Below are positions 23,768-35,550 of a stretch of 64,000 nucleotides of DNA, one piece after another. Made by a program: the position numbers and the translations under genes. The DNA lies in contig JAACJK010000166.1 of assembly GCA_013368325.1 (NCBI GenBank), positions 372,001-436,000 on the forward strand. The letters run 5' to 3'. The notes beneath the pieces were generated by a model. That model did no database searches. It was not told the origin of the DNA and was given only the letters and a program-made list of their open reading frames with translations. Position 1 is the first letter of the stretch. Every line of letters starts with the position of its first letter. This stretch comes from Ephemerocybe angulata (lineage: Eukaryota > Basidiomycota > Agaricomycetes > Agaricales > Psathyrellaceae).

Positions 23768-24922
23768 TTATCTATCAAGGGGAAGGGCACTTCGCATCTT
23801 GACTAGATTATAGAGAGAAGCCGTCGCTGGTGTTTGAACGTTATACATTTGGGCCAGTCGCATCAGGTAGCCATTGATGTAGTCGATTTCGGTAGGCCTT
23901 CCTCGCTCGATGTCAGCCAACATGGATGATTTGTTCAAAGCGGTGGCCTTAACGACACGCTGGACTTCCTTCACAAGATTCGCTGGCTGGAGTGCGGGCG
24001 GAAGTCGTCCGTGTCCTTCGCCGCCATCTTGTCCCCGAGTCTCCGCCTCGAATTGTGCAGAGAATACTTCCGCAGCTTCGGCGCAGACCCGCTTCGTTAG
24101 GTCTTGCATGTCTGGGAGACGGAGCACATCCCCGTTGAGGCAGCGGAGCAAGCAGGTCACAGGGTTGACGATTGAGTTGACGACCAATTTCCGACGCATG
24201 GCCAGCTGAACTTTTGATATAGGCTGCCAAGAAGCGTTCAGACCTTCCAGAAGTTGGAGGGCAGCGACAGTAGAGCGGAGATGCTCATATCGCTCGTATT
24301 CCGGGTCTCCAGGTTTTGTGATATCGTTGATGGATAGGTTGTGTGAAGGATGCATGGATGAGCTGGCTTCGAAATCACGCCCATTCACTTCTGGCATTAT
24401 TCCAAAAGTGATATTGCCTAGTCCCGCATGCACGACACGGTCCTGGGTAAGGTACGCTCCATGTGTGTTCGTTGCAAGGATGAGATGTGGACGGTATGAT
24501 GGGTTGGGGAAGACCTCTGTTACGAGCTCTTCATACATGCCCATGCCATTTTGCAAGAGAACGATGGTGGAGGTAGTAGAGAGCCGAGGGGAGAGTCTTC
24601 GGATTGCTGGAAGGGTTTGGTGGGCCTTGCAAGTTACGATGAGAGACTGGATGAATAGGGGGTCGTCGGGGTGCACAGTGCCGTTCGGTCCTAAGGACTT
24701 GGGGTGAGGGTTGAAGCCTGTCCCTTCAGTGAATTCGGATCTGAATCCCGTGGATTTGGTGCGGACGCCATTTGTTTCGACCTGGATCGAGTTCCCTGCC
24801 TTGGACGCCTGCTCGCGATTTCTGTGTATGAGAACGATTTCGGGATTCCGTGGAATTGTACGACGCAGATGGTGGGCCACAAGAGAGCCAACGGGACCCA
24901 GCCCTAAGACATAGAAACGCAT
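23768..24922 (-). CDS. 2-dehydropantoate 2-reductase (ketopantoate reductase)
   Basis: Reduces ketopantoate to pantoate with NADPH in pantothenate and CoA synthesis. A single exon of 384 residues, start ATG at 24922. The N-terminus MRFYVLGLGPVGSLVAHHL carries the Rossmann GxGxxG motif. TCKAHQT holds the conserved catalytic-region Lys. QNGMGMYEEL matches the family LLQNG segment. The C-terminal helical domain includes the signature RRKLVVNSIVNPVTCLLRCLNG, and later SSMLADIERGRPTEIDYINGYL with the substrate-binding Ser and Glu. The length is slightly longer than bacterial PanE because of loops around residues 190-215. The lack of introns is unusual in this window. Confidence 0.93.
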   Translation of the reverse strand: MRFYVLGLGPVGSLVAHHLRRTIPRNPEIVLIHRNREQASKAGNSIQVETNGVRTKSTGFRSEFTEGTGFNPHPKSLGPNGTVHPDDPLFIQSLIVTCKAHQTLPAIRRLSPRLSTTSTIVLLQNGMGMYEELVTEVFPNPSYRPHLILATNTHGAYLTQDRVVHAGLGNITFGIMPEVNGRDFEASSSMHPSHNLSINDITKPGDPEYERYEHLRSTVAALQLLEGLNASWQPISKVQLAMRRKLVVNSIVNPVTCLLRCLNGDVLRLPDMQDLTKRVCAEAAEVFSAQFEAETRGQDGGEGHGRLPPALQPANLVKEVQRVVKATALNKSSMLADIERGRPTEIDYINGYLMRLAQMYNVQTPATASLYNLVKMRSALPLDR

Positions 24923-25148
24923 GCTTGGCCCATTAGTTGTGGAAGAAGCTGAGAGAAACAGGACATACTCAATCGCGACAGGGTGGAGGAAGACAGGTCA
25001 TGGGGCGCCCGTTCGGGCTCGGCATCATCCGGAGCTCGGCCCGCCCCTGGGAAGTGGTTTAGCCTGAACCGAGCGCGTCATACTCTCTCTCCCCTTGCCC
25101 ATACTGCCGCGCTGCTGCATCTTCGGAGAAGTCTCGGATTGCTGCCTC

Positions 25149-25155
25149 TATAAAA
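25149..25155 (+). promoter_or_regulatory. TATA box of the xylose reductase gene
   Basis: The sequence tataaaa lies 49-55 bp upstream of the ATG at 25204, a typical distance for a short fungal leader. TATA promoters commonly mark strongly regulated genes, in keeping with sugar-responsive control of xylose reductase. Confidence 0.55.
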
Positions 25156-25203
25156 TACATCTTATCGCGATGGGTCGCCCAAAATCCACCTTTCTTCCTC
25201 ACC

Positions 25204-26646
25204 ATGGCTTCTATCGTCCTCCAGCGCACTAACCAGAAGGTAGTTCCCCTGACTGCTCGTGTCAAACTACAGAATCTGACCTTCTCCTCGTCTTTATAGA
25301 TGCCCCTCGTCGGGTCAGTACTTCTGCACCGGAAGCAAAGAACCTTTTCCAATCATTTCTGTGTCTAGGTTCGGCCTCTGGAAGGTTACAAATGAGACTT
25401 GTGCTGATGTGAGGATCATCGCGAACCCCTGTTGATAGACCTGTGCTCATCCTATCCTTACTCCTATAGACTGTCTTCAACGCTATCAAAGCGGGATACC
25501 GCCTCTTCGACGGTGCTGGAGACTACGGCAACGAGAAGGAAGCCGGTGACGGCATCAAGCGCGCCATTGACGCTGGCCTTGTCAAGCGAGAGGATCTTTG
25601 TGAGTAAAGCCTCTCCAGTGCGCCAACTCGCCCCTAACCATCATCTCGATAGTCATCACTTCCAAGTTGTGGAACACATTCCACGCTAAGGACCACGTTA
25701 AGCAACTCGCCCAGTACCAGCTTAAACTCTGGGGCTTGGAGTACTTCGATCTTTTCCTCGTCCACTTCCCCATCTCGCTCCAGTATGTTGACCCTGCGCA
25801 CCGCTTCCCTCCTGGTTGGACCGGCGATGATGGCAAAGTCCACCTCCGTGAGTAGCCCCACAACTTATTCAAGCCCTCGATATCTCACACTCCTATAGAG
25901 AACACCCCCTTCCAGGAGACCTGGACTGCGATGGAGGGCCTTGTCGACGAGGGCTTGACCAAGAACATTGGTGTCAGGTATGACTTTGGACCACTAGTTT
26001 CCCAAGCTATTTCACCCACAATATCTGCAGCAACACCACTGGATCCCTGCTTTTGGACATTTTGCGCTACGCCCGCTATGTGCCGCAGGTTGCGCAGGTT
26101 GAGCTCCATCCTTACCTCACCCAGGAGCCATTCTTGGAGTTGGCCAGGACTTTGGGCATCGCCGTAACTGCTTACTCCAGCTTCGGTCCCCAGGTTGATA
26201 AATTTTACATCTCTCGTGTTTCTTTTGGTTTACTAGTTGGCAGGGATGGGTCGAATTGGGAATGGACAAGAACCTTACCCTCCTCATGGAGCACACCGAA
26301 GTCACCTCGGTCGCCAGCAAATACGGAAAGAGTGAGTCAGAGTGTCTCTGCCTGTTGATTATGATATTGACGCGTGGTATCGAAAGCTCCGGCGCAGGTT
26401 CTCCTTCGCTGGGCAACGCAGCAAGGTCTCGCTGTTATCCCCAAGAGCAACAGCGAGACTCGTCTCCTCGAGAACTTGGACTGTGTCGAGTTCAACCTCG
26501 AAGAAGCTGACATCAGGGCTATCAGCTCTTTGAACAAGAACCTTAGAGTAAGTTACTGTCTTGTTCTACGCTCATTCATCGTCCTCATCTCTTGGCAGCT
26601 GAACAACCCTGCCGAAATCGACCCTCACCTTGCCATCTTCGCTTAA
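25204..26646 (+). CDS. NAD(P)H-dependent D-xylose reductase (aldo-keto reductase)
   Basis: Reduces D-xylose (and other aldoses) to the alditol, the first step of fungal pentose use. About 320 residues spread over nine or so exons. The (beta/alpha)8 barrel features are clear: [31 protein letters not shown] with the catalytic Asp and Tyr; [10 protein letters not shown] with the catalytic Lys; and [13 protein letters not shown] with the catalytic His. The late cofactor loop [15 protein letters not shown] fits the xylose-reductase type that binds NADPH. The product ends DPHLAIFA. Start ATG at 25204 is preceded by cacc and a TATA box. Other AKR2 substrates such as arabinose or galactose cannot be excluded. 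Confidence 0.92.
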
Positions 26647-26904
26647 AGAATGCAAGCCTTGCGTCTGGGGTTCGGGGTTAAATTATAAGTAATACGTGTA
26701 CAATTATGGGCTTAGGATGGAATGGAATGCAAATGCAAAAGTTGTCTTCGTGATTCGAGGTGGCACCTGCGGATTCCGCAGCTGTTGAAGGCACTGTTGC
26801 TGCGGAGTTCGAAATCGTATATGAGGCCCGCTGATTTAGCGCCTGCTCCACATTCCTTTCATCTCCAAAACCCACTTAGCCCGGCCACCATCTCCCACTT
26901 CACC

Positions 26905-29216
26905 ATGCCCGTTCTTTTCAAACTAAAGTGCGGGGAAGAAGGCAGGCGCTTAACCTTCCCTGAACTGCCTTCATGGACAGTTCTTTCCTCACGTCTGACC
27001 TCGTTGTTCGGGATCCCACTCGACAAGCTCGGCGTCTCCTACACCGACCCTGACGGCGATGAAATCACTCTCAACACCGAAGAGGAACTTCTCGACTACT
27101 ACGAGACGAGCCACGCAAATCAACCTGGCCAGCCGTTGCGGCTCAAGGTCGTCGATTTGGCCTTCCTTCGCGGCCCCACCTTGACGCCCAACGCGATCCC
27201 CTTCGTCTTTGAAGCCGACGACGATTGGCAGCGCCTCCCTTCATTCCAAGGTTTATCGGATGTGGAGCTGTTGAAGAGGAGCTCGGGTCTCGAGACCCCC
27301 CATGCATTCGTTGAAGTCGTGGAGAGCGTTGCAGAAGACCCTCTTGCTGTGAATGACCACGACGACAACGCATCCGCTTCCACAGCACACCCCACAACCG
27401 ATAAGGGCAAATCGAGAGAGGCATTGAGCTTCCCTTCGACGGCTTCATTGATCGACGAAGAGGTTGGCGAGAAGCATCCTATCCATGTGATGAACCGCTC
27501 CATGGGAGTTAACAGCATTCCCATTAATGACGAAACGGAGGAGCAAAGCACCCGCGATACGACACCTGCTCCCCTGCCCGATACTGCGGACGATTCCCAT
27601 GAAGACGACCCTCCTCTACCCTCCATGGAATCTAACACTGAGCAGCCTGGAGTCTCTTTGACGGAGGACATAGCAACCCTCCTCGCATCGCTCAATAATG
27701 CAGTGGCAGCAAATCCCGAACTCTCTCAAACCTTTCGAAGGATAGTTCAGAATGCAAGTTCAGGCTCCTACTGGCGCGCTCATCGAGATACCTTGCACCA
27801 AACTGTAAACCAGATGACGGAGTCTATGGGCGTGGCCACCGACGAATTCAGGCGCAATGCTGAGGCCGAAGCCGCGAGGAACATCTCTCAGACGTTGGGT
27901 AGTCTGTTCCAAGGATTTTCCTTCGCATCGCAAGGGCCTCTGGAGAACGAGGATGTGCCCAGCTCTACACCCGGCCCTCCAGAGGTTCCCCGAGGCTCTC
28001 CGCCTATTCCTGGCTCCTTCCCCCGAGGTCATGGCCACCCGCGACATCACCATGGGCGTCGATTTCACGTCCCGTGGGGTGGGCCTCCCCCTCCGCCGCC
28101 ACCACCCCCACAGATCGGCCCCCAGCATATCTTCGGGTATCCACCTCCCCCACCTCCCCCACCGCCAGGAGCGGCCCATCCCATGCATGGATTCCCCCCT
28201 CCACCTCCTCCACCAGCCCAGCACTTCGGTTTCCCTCCACCCTTTCCCCCATTCCATAACACCCCCGGTCACCAAGCGACGCCTCTTGGCCCCATTATCA
28301 CGCCTGAGGAAAGAACAGTGTATCCATCAGCTCCACCCAAAGGCCCCTCCCGCTTTACTGGAGTGACCGGACCCGGTGCGACTGTGATCAACGAGGAATC
28401 CCAGTCGCCCTTGAACGCGGACAAGATTTGGGATCCTGAAACACGGCCTTCTTGGCTCCCTCCTCCTCCCTCGCTGGAGCCCTTGGAGCCGCAGTCTTCA
28501 CAGGGAAAGTTGAGTCCTCACGAACTCCGGACTGCCGTCGAGGCTGCAAAGGCCCAGTACAAGGCCGAGAAGGAGCGGTATCGGAGGGAGCGAGATGAGC
28601 GGCGGAGGGCAAAAGGAGAAAGGAGAGGCCCGGCCAACATAACTCCCGTTGTTGCGTGAGCCATTGTTCTAGTTGAGTATCAAGTACAGCTACTGATGCG
28701 GACCCAATGTTCTTCTAGGTCCTCCCCTTTGCCTATATCGCGTGAAATATCACAAGATGAGGAAGTCCATGCTTTGCCTCTTGGCCGGTCGAGCTCCCAC
28801 ATCGTTAGCCACGCTCGCGGTCCGTTTCCCCAGCTAGAGATGGTCAGCGTTCCTCGTCGCAGTGCAACACTTGGTGGCAGACGTTCAGAAGAGCAGCAAT
28901 CTCGAGTGCAATCCAGGATCATCAAGCGATTGGCCGATGTACAAGGTCTTTTTTATTCTCATGGTGACCACCTTGTTGACCTCTTACTTTACAGATGGGG
29001 TTCAGCGAGACATCGTACCCGTCTTTGCCAGATCAGGTCAAGGCGCAGCTTTCGCAGGATATGACCTTCAGCAAGGAAATGGAAGACGAGATCGTCACTA
29101 ATCTTTTGGAAACCCTTCTCGCCACTTCGCCCACATCTCCGACTACGAGGACCCCAATTGCATCAGGGAGCGGGATCCGGGAAAACATCGATTTAGGGCC
29201 TGGTGGTTGGCATTGA
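26905..29216 (+). CDS. PB1-domain protein with proline-rich middle and UBA-like tail
   Basis: The N-terminal 88 residues form a PB1 domain (MPVLFKLKCGEEGRRLTF, then the acidic OPCA-type segment YTDPDGDEITLNTEEELLDYY). A long acidic, Ser/Thr-rich region follows. Next is a very proline-rich stretch around 28080-28260 (runs of up to nine prolines), then a charged coiled-coil segment (KAQYKAEKERYRRERDERRR). The stop at 28657-28659 is avoided by an intron, 28656-28719, giving a second exon. A further intron at 28940-28994 leads to the last exon, with MGFSETSYPSLPDQVKAQLSQD, which looks like a divergent UBA domain. PB1 plus UBA recalls NBR1/p62-type autophagy receptors, but no ZZ finger is seen. 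Function is not assigned. Confidence 0.75.
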
Positions 29217-30219
29217 GCTGAGCTCAGGGAAGAACCCCATTTTCAAACCGCTTGTTGATTCATGATGTCCTGAAAGTAGTCATAGTACCGTCGGTCAAAT
29301 ATGCTTTATCTTAGCTATCCCCGTGCAACGTGCTGTGACGTCCAAGCCTGAGGTGACATTGTGGCTTTCCTTTGTTCGTCGGGTGCGATATCTGATGTGC
29401 CGGCTGCAAGCCTTCGCGACCACCAATGACCAGAAAATGCCGAGGGTTCGACTCGCATGGCACAAGGCCATCCGAGGTCATCTCATTGGGAAATGCCGCC
29501 CTGGGCCTGCTTGCTTTGTCTTTGATTGAGCGGCGTTAATCGAATAGTTGACCGAAGGCCCGAATCAGCACGAGGCAGCGCCCTCCCTTTATACCCCTTT
29601 GAGCTGAGCACACGGGCCAGGGAACGCGGGAAACGGTATATATATGATCTGCTACCAAACGCGTTGAGAATCCTGCTTTTTGCCTCCGCTCTTTTCCGTT
29701 ACAGTGTGTGGGAAATCTACCTCTCCATCCGGCAATCATTCCCAACATTACAACGAGGCTTTCGTGCCCACTAACATTTGTATTTGTCCATTACCCAACG
29801 ATTTCTACCTATTAAGACTCTAGATCAGCACCGGGATGTGAGTTGCATTTTCTTTTCCTTCTTTTCGTTGCGGTTGAGGCCGTATTACGGTCTCACAGGT
29901 TCGATCGGCGTGTGGGCGCTTGATTGACTTTGTAGGCGTCTCAATTTGGACTTGGCTTTGACGGCTGAACGAAATTTCTATTGTCCCTCCAGATAATCGC
30001 ATTCATTTTCTCTGGGACTTGACCACCATTCATTTCTGCCACAAAGTAGCGCCATAGTCGCACGATCGAACACTCTTGTGGCCTCCAGGTGTGTTGTCAT
30101 GCGCTTTGTGGAAATCGGAGGGCCACGAGGCCATTGTCCTGATATCTTTCGTATTTAAGCCCCAGGTCAACAGGACAGAACTCAGTTCCTACCCCTCCTT
30201 TTTTCCCATATACTCTAAC
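29217..30219. other. Intergenic region, 1.0 kb
   Basis: No supported gene. It holds the 3' UTR of the PB1 gene and the promoter of the F-box gene. A TA-run (tatatata) lies near 29637-29645, and cgag/ctcg form a short stem around ggttcga at 29441-29455. Neither makes a complete known element. Confidence 0.45.
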
Positions 30220-32094
30220 ATGGACAACATGGACGTCGATACTCCCGCTGAGGGAACCACTGGGGATGCTTCTGGACAGCCGGTTGAGGCGTTCAGCGCC
30301 AGCACGACTTCGAACATCCTGCCCGCAACCACAACCCCTGCTTCTGTCGCCACGACCCCGCCTTTCCCTCAAGCCATCGCTCCTAATGCGGGAAGTCTAC
30401 GCGATCCCACGAAGCTTACTCCGAACCAGATCCAACACTATGTCGCAATCGCCCATCGGAGACTAACGCAGATTATCAAAGACTGGGTACCTGGTCCTTA
30501 TACCCCCACCCAGATGATGGAGCATAGAGCAGAGACGCACCGGCTAATGGCAAGCATCGAAGCCTTCACCCAAGCGAAGGCGGCTGTCGCTCCCAAGATT
30601 GACAATCGTATCGAATCCAACTTATTCATGGCTCGGATTGATTATCGTATCACCTTCGCCCGCATCTTCAGGTTCCACGAACTCCCCACCGAGATCATCT
30701 GCAACATTTTCCACTTAGTAGTCTGGTCGACCCCGGATGCCAAGCTTTCGATCAAGGCGCGTCTCTACTTGACGTGGACCTGTAATACCTGGAGGAAGAT
30801 TGCGCTGGAGGACCCGACCCTCTGGAACGTCATCTGGTGGCAGGATCGCCCCTACTTCATGCGTTCACGAGAATTTCTCAGTCGGTCTGCCGACGCACCC
30901 AAGGATATACGCATCAACGACAGTCCAGATGACCCCATGTCGATCGACACCATGCGTGTCATTCTCGGCCAGGTTATGCCCCGAATCCACAGAGTTCGCA
31001 TCTTCATCGTCCTCCTGCAGGAGTGGGATACTCTTCTGTATATCGTCGACCAACTACGTGCGCTGAAGCTTCTCACCGAGACACCGATGTGCCTGGAACG
31101 TCTGGAGCTCCACCGCATGGGTGTTCCATACATCCAGCTAGGAAACGGTTACACAGGACCGTATGGAGAGGCCATGCCATTGTTCGGCGGTAAGGTCATT
31201 TCGACCCTCCGAAACGTGTCATTAAGCGGCGTGCACGTCGACTGGAGCAGGACTTTCCTCTCCAACCTAGTTGTTCTGGACCTGCGCAAGATCGCCCTAA
31301 ACCGTGCGCCCAGCTTCAATCAGTTCCGCGAAATGATCGGGACGTCCCCGAATCTCACAAAACTCATCCTCGATGGCGCCGGCCCCACTTACACTGGACG
31401 CGACATCACGAAGCCATTTGACTTCAAACCTATCCCACTCCCCAACCTCAGAAGCCTCGCCCTCGCCGACTTCAGCGTTACCTACGTTGTCTACCTCTTC
31501 TCGCAGTTCTCAGCGCCAAACCTCCTGGACTTCACCATTTTGAACCTTCAAGGAGATGACTATTCTCCGTTCTTCCATCTCATGGCTGGGAAGATGCAGG
31601 ATCTGCGCGTTCTGACGGTATTCAATGCCGACCTGCAGGAGAAAGAGATTTTACCGGATGGAAAGCGGCAAGCGGACTACGCCACCCGTTTCGCCCTCGT
31701 CAGATGGCTCGAGTCCATGCCCAACATCAATTTCCTTCGCTTCGGCTCCCTCGCCTCTAACTTCCTCGATACGTTCCATACCGACCCCGCTCTGATGAAG
31801 CCGGAGTTCGCAAAACGACTCTATCCACGAAACCCCATTCTCCTTCCTAACCTCAAGTATCTCGAGTGGCAGCGCATGTCCGCGATGACCGTCGTGAAGT
31901 GGGCGAAGCATAGGAAGGACGTCTTACACGCTCCCCTGGAGAAGATGTATATCAACGACAGGACTGCGGCGGACCTGGCGGGGGAAACCCAGATTCACCA
32001 GGCAATGAAGGAGTGTTTGGCGCCAGACGGGAACGTCTTTCTGCTGCGGGCAGGGCACAAGGCTCCCGAAGAGACTGCCCTCCAACGTGGCTAA
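30220..32094 (+). CDS. F-box protein with leucine-rich C-terminal part
   Basis: A single exon of 624 residues from the ATG opening MDNMDVDTPAEG. A Ser/Thr/Ala-rich N-terminus is followed by helices (residues about 60-140). The F-box then reads HELPTEIICNIFHLVVW, with a downstream WRKIALEDPTLWNVIWW. The remainder has irregular leucine-rich repeats (for example ISTLRNVSLSGVHVDW, LVVLDLRKIAL, LTKLILDGAG and LRSLALADFSV). F-box proteins link substrates to SCF ubiquitin ligases through Skp1. This architecture belongs to the large, fast-evolving F-box families of Agaricomycetes, so the target is unpredictable. An upstream in-frame extension to 30076 lacks an ATG and is ignored. Confidence 0.88.
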   Translation: MDNMDVDTPAEGTTGDASGQPVEAFSASTTSNILPATTTPASVATTPPFPQAIAPNAGSLRDPTKLTPNQIQHYVAIAHRRLTQIIKDWVPGPYTPTQMMEHRAETHRLMASIEAFTQAKAAVAPKIDNRIESNLFMARIDYRITFARIFRFHELPTEIICNIFHLVVWSTPDAKLSIKARLYLTWTCNTWRKIALEDPTLWNVIWWQDRPYFMRSREFLSRSADAPKDIRINDSPDDPMSIDTMRVILGQVMPRIHRVRIFIVLLQEWDTLLYIVDQLRALKLLTETPMCLERLELHRMGVPYIQLGNGYTGPYGEAMPLFGGKVISTLRNVSLSGVHVDWSRTFLSNLVVLDLRKIALNRAPSFNQFREMIGTSPNLTKLILDGAGPTYTGRDITKPFDFKPIPLPNLRSLALADFSVTYVVYLFSQFSAPNLLDFTILNLQGDDYSPFFHLMAGKMQDLRVLTVFNADLQEKEILPDGKRQADYATRFALVRWLESMPNINFLRFGSLASNFLDTFHTDPALMKPEFAKRLYPRNPILLPNLKYLEWQRMSAMTVVKWAKHRKDVLHAPLEKMYINDRTAADLAGETQIHQAMKECLAPDGNVFLLRAGHKAPEETALQRG

Positions 32095-32496
32095 GCCCTG
32101 GCCTTTCCATTGTTTCTGATACGCTTGATCTATCTTTAATATCTTCCCTCATTTAGCTCTCTACGATTGCTTGTTTTCCTCTCAGCTTTCCATGAATGTA
32201 GCTCGCTATCGATCCCTTGCTTTCCTGCTATCGCTGTCCATACGCACAACGAACTGTATGTATATAGGTTGGCTATCCACTTGCAATCGTTTTTGAATCC
32301 CAGTGACTCGCCGCGTTTAAAAAAGGAGTATTAGGTTTATGTACTTGGCAAGGAACAGAACGAAGACTACATAGGCGTTACACCGACGACTTTTTAGTCC
32401 GACCGCTCTCTTTCCGATTCGCAGACCCCGGTTGTGTGTGCACGCCGTTCGTCAACTTAGCTACGCCATTCGTGCGCGCAGGGGTTCGGTGTGGTG
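32095..32496. other. Convergent 3' spacer
   Basis: 402 bp between two stop codons, the F-box gene (+) and Utp17/WDR75 (-). Probably both 3' UTRs. No further feature is seen. Confidence 0.4.
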
Positions 32497-35431
32497 CTAA
32501 AAGTCGACATCAGTAACGACCCAGAACCGCAAAGGGACCGAGGGCTTACAAGCTGATTGCTTTTTGAAGAACTGTATGAGCTGATCGGCAGGGAAAGCAA
32601 GCTGAGTTGTTGAGGTCCTCGAAGATGGGAATACTCCAGTCGGGTCATCCTCCATCTCCTCGTCACTGTCTTCGTCCTTTTCCTTTTGAACTGCCTTGCC
32701 GCTGGGCTCCTCGCGCACGCGGAGGAAACCCTTGACAATAGGAGTGAACATAGAAGATAGAGAAGGTGTAAGGTATGCGGGATGAGGGAATGCATCGCTG
32801 TTATCGGAGGCACGAGAACCCGACTGAGAGCTCGGTTCTGCAATGACAGACGGGCCCGCTTCCAAAGGGGGACCAAAGATATCCTGGAAGAGCGAGGGTT
32901 TCTGAGAAGCGAAGCCAAGGGACATCGACGACGGTTTCGACTGGGAGACGTCGGGGTCGTTGCCCAAAACCACCACCTTCGAGTTGTCCGTCAAAGCGAC
33001 GAGATTATAAGTCCGTCTACCGTCTGCGGACGCTGAGCCGAACCACACGGTGGTGCGAAGGATCAACGGGATGGTTTGGGTCATTTGAGCACAGGCGGAT
33101 CCAACGCCAAAGACCTGCACAGTCGTCGAGGGCTTATCTTTGCTCGCATCCTCGTGAAACACGGCGAAGGTATCTGCAGCAGGATGGGGGACGATATATG
33201 AGATAGCCAGCTCCGAGGAGTGCATCCAAGATGCTAGACAAGGCATTCAGTACGGCAATTTTAAACTGATAGAGTGAGCATAACGTACATGTCTGAAGAA
33301 TAAGGTCCCACAGGAGAAGGCTGGTTTTGCCGGCGATCAACAAATAGCGGCTGCCAATGAAATGACTCGAGACCGCGTTTTTGATGGAAGAGCAAGAGAT
33401 GGTGTTGAGGATCGTCACCGAAGATGAGTCGTAGAGGACAACACGGGACTCGAAAGTCAATGAAAAGATGGTTCCGTCCGATGACCAGTTTAGAGACCGA
33501 AGATGCGATGTAGGGAAGTCTAGCGATGCGTGGGGGGACCATACAGCTGCAGGAATAGATGTGAGTAGGGGAAACATGGTTTCAAGTCTCGCAACTCACA
33601 AGCTCTGGGTTTCGATTTCAGCCTCCAGATCTTGAGGCTGCCATTTTCACTGCACGACGAGAGGTAAAGCGGGTTGACGGCCGATTGGGGGCTGAAGGAA
33701 ACAGAAACGACCTGGCTGGTGCCATGCGGCTGGTCGATACGACTGTGCAAGGTCCACTCCGCCAATTTCTCGTTCCATTCCCAGACTTTAAGGAAGATCT
33801 CAGGGGGATAGCCGGCCTCTCCATTCCGAGCGTCTAACGTTGCCATCCATGCGCCGCACGAAGAGAGAGCGACGTGTTTTACGTGAGAGTGTTCAACTGG
33901 TTTATCGTCCCTTTTGGAAACACGGTTTGAAGGGGAGACCTCTAGTTCGGAAAGAAGAGTCGATGATGCGGGGGAGTATATCTGGAGGGATTGAGGGTGG
34001 GAGGAGGGAAGGATGATGGAGGCAGATTTTGGATGGAAAGCTAGCGGCAGAGCTGCTGGTTTTGAGGACGAGGATTCTGCATCTACGATATCAGAGTCTG
34101 GGTGTAAATGTTAGCTCATTGGAACCACCAGGGGACCTGTTGCAACGAACCTATTTTGATTTGAGAAAACGACCTCGTCAACCGGAACGTGCTGGAGCTG
34201 ACAAAAGAGAATGTCCCGTCGTTCAAGCCAAGCAGATATTCTTCGCTGGAGGGGCCGTTGCAAATCGAGATGGTGGAAATGGCGGAACCGACACGGGGCA
34301 CAAACTCTTTCTTGCCGGAATGAATTTGCCAAATGACGAGGACGGCTTCCTCTCCACCACTGAGGAGGTATGCACCATTAGGAGTGAACGCGAGGGCAGA
34401 AACGGCGTGCGCGTGCCAGTGCAGTGAGGTCGTCTGACTCCGCTGCTCGACACCCTTGCTCCCTGCGGCCTTGCTGTTCAGGCAGTACCAGATTCGCACG
34501 TTTCCCTTCTCATCTCCGGTGGCGAAGTAGTCTTCAGAGGGGTGCATAGCCAGACAGGTCAAACGCTCCGGCGATACATATTTGACAAAACCGGCGTCCA
34601 AAGCCGACGACTTGGCAACATAGACGGTGTGCCCGGCAGAGGTTACGATCCATGACCCGTCGAAAGAGAATGCAAGGCCAGATGGGAATCTTGTCTTTCC
34701 AATGGCGCGAACTTCGCTTGATTTCCCTGTAGCCGTCGTTTTGAGGGATATCCGCAGGACCACTGCATCGGTGTCTACGAAATCTTCAGCCAACCTCTCA
34801 ACATAGCACAAGGTCAGCACTCACCACCTCCCGCCTTCTTGTTCACCAACGACGCTGCGGCAACGACGGAATCTTTGAACTTCTCGTGGACGCATAGGAA
34901 ATGGAGGGGTTGGCCGATGTCAATTTGTCGAAGGAGAGTTGCGTTGAGGAAATCCCAGATCAGTAATCGTCCATCGAGGGTGCTCGTGATGAGTTGAAAA
35001 AAGTTGTGTGGGTTGATGACGGCGGCGGTGAACCTTGAAGACTGCGTAGAGGCCTTTTCTCCCGATGGCAAGATGAGTTCAGACACGACCTGGCCGCTGG
35101 CGACGGAGAAAATCTTGATAGATACACCGGCCAGGGAGAAGAAGTAGCTGAGTGTTCCACAACGTGAGTATCAACTGTAGAGGCAGAGTACAGCGACGAC
35201 GCACCTTCCATCCTTGGAGAACAGTGGTGGGACCTTGCTCGATGAGAAGTCATTCAGGTATTTCCATTCCCAAGGGGTCTCCTGCGATTCCTCCACCCAA
35301 GCGTTGTGTTCCTTCCATGGGGTAACGGGCACGTTTTCTTTGCCCTTGCCCTTGTTAGGCACAGCAGCGTGCTTTTTCTGTTTTACAGGCATTCGTCCTT
35401 GGGGAGAAAGGACATTCGGGTGAACCGCCAT
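32497..35431 (-). CDS. WD40 protein of the U3 snoRNP, Utp17/Nan1 (WDR75) type
   Basis: A t-UTP subunit that acts in the nucleolus in pre-18S rRNA transcription and processing. About 850 residues in eight or so exons. Two beta-propellers are suggested by repeated WD40 strands: LLIWDFLNATLL, FATGDEKGNVRIWYCL, YLLSGGEEAVLVIWQIHSG, LSSCSENGSLKIWRL and LLIAGKTSLLLWDL. The C-terminus is Ser-rich and acidic, with DEDSDEEMEDDP, and ends in FWVVTDVDF. The N-terminus is basic (PVKQKKHAAVPNKGKGKENVP). The ATG at 35431 (MAVHPN) is used here; an ATG at 35392 (MPVKQKK) is the alternative. The double-propeller layout and the N-terminal segment pattern fit WDR75 better than other WD40 families. Confidence 0.78.
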
Positions 35432-35550
35432 ACAGCACTTTGGTTTCGCTCCAAATTTTTGATTAGAAAACGCTGAGTGCAAAAGTGGATGCGCCGTTCT
35501 GGGAAGGTGCACAAATACACTACAACACACTCCTTAAAGTACAAAAGTCC

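Noticed and set aside
27760..28275. Trp/Gly/Arg-rich minus-strand open frame
   Set aside because: The reverse reading of the polyproline-coding stretch of the PB1 gene.
29380..29470. Possible tRNA because of ggttcga with a 4-bp stem
   Set aside because: The T-arm stem is one pair short, and no A box, anticodon arm or acceptor stem can be folded.
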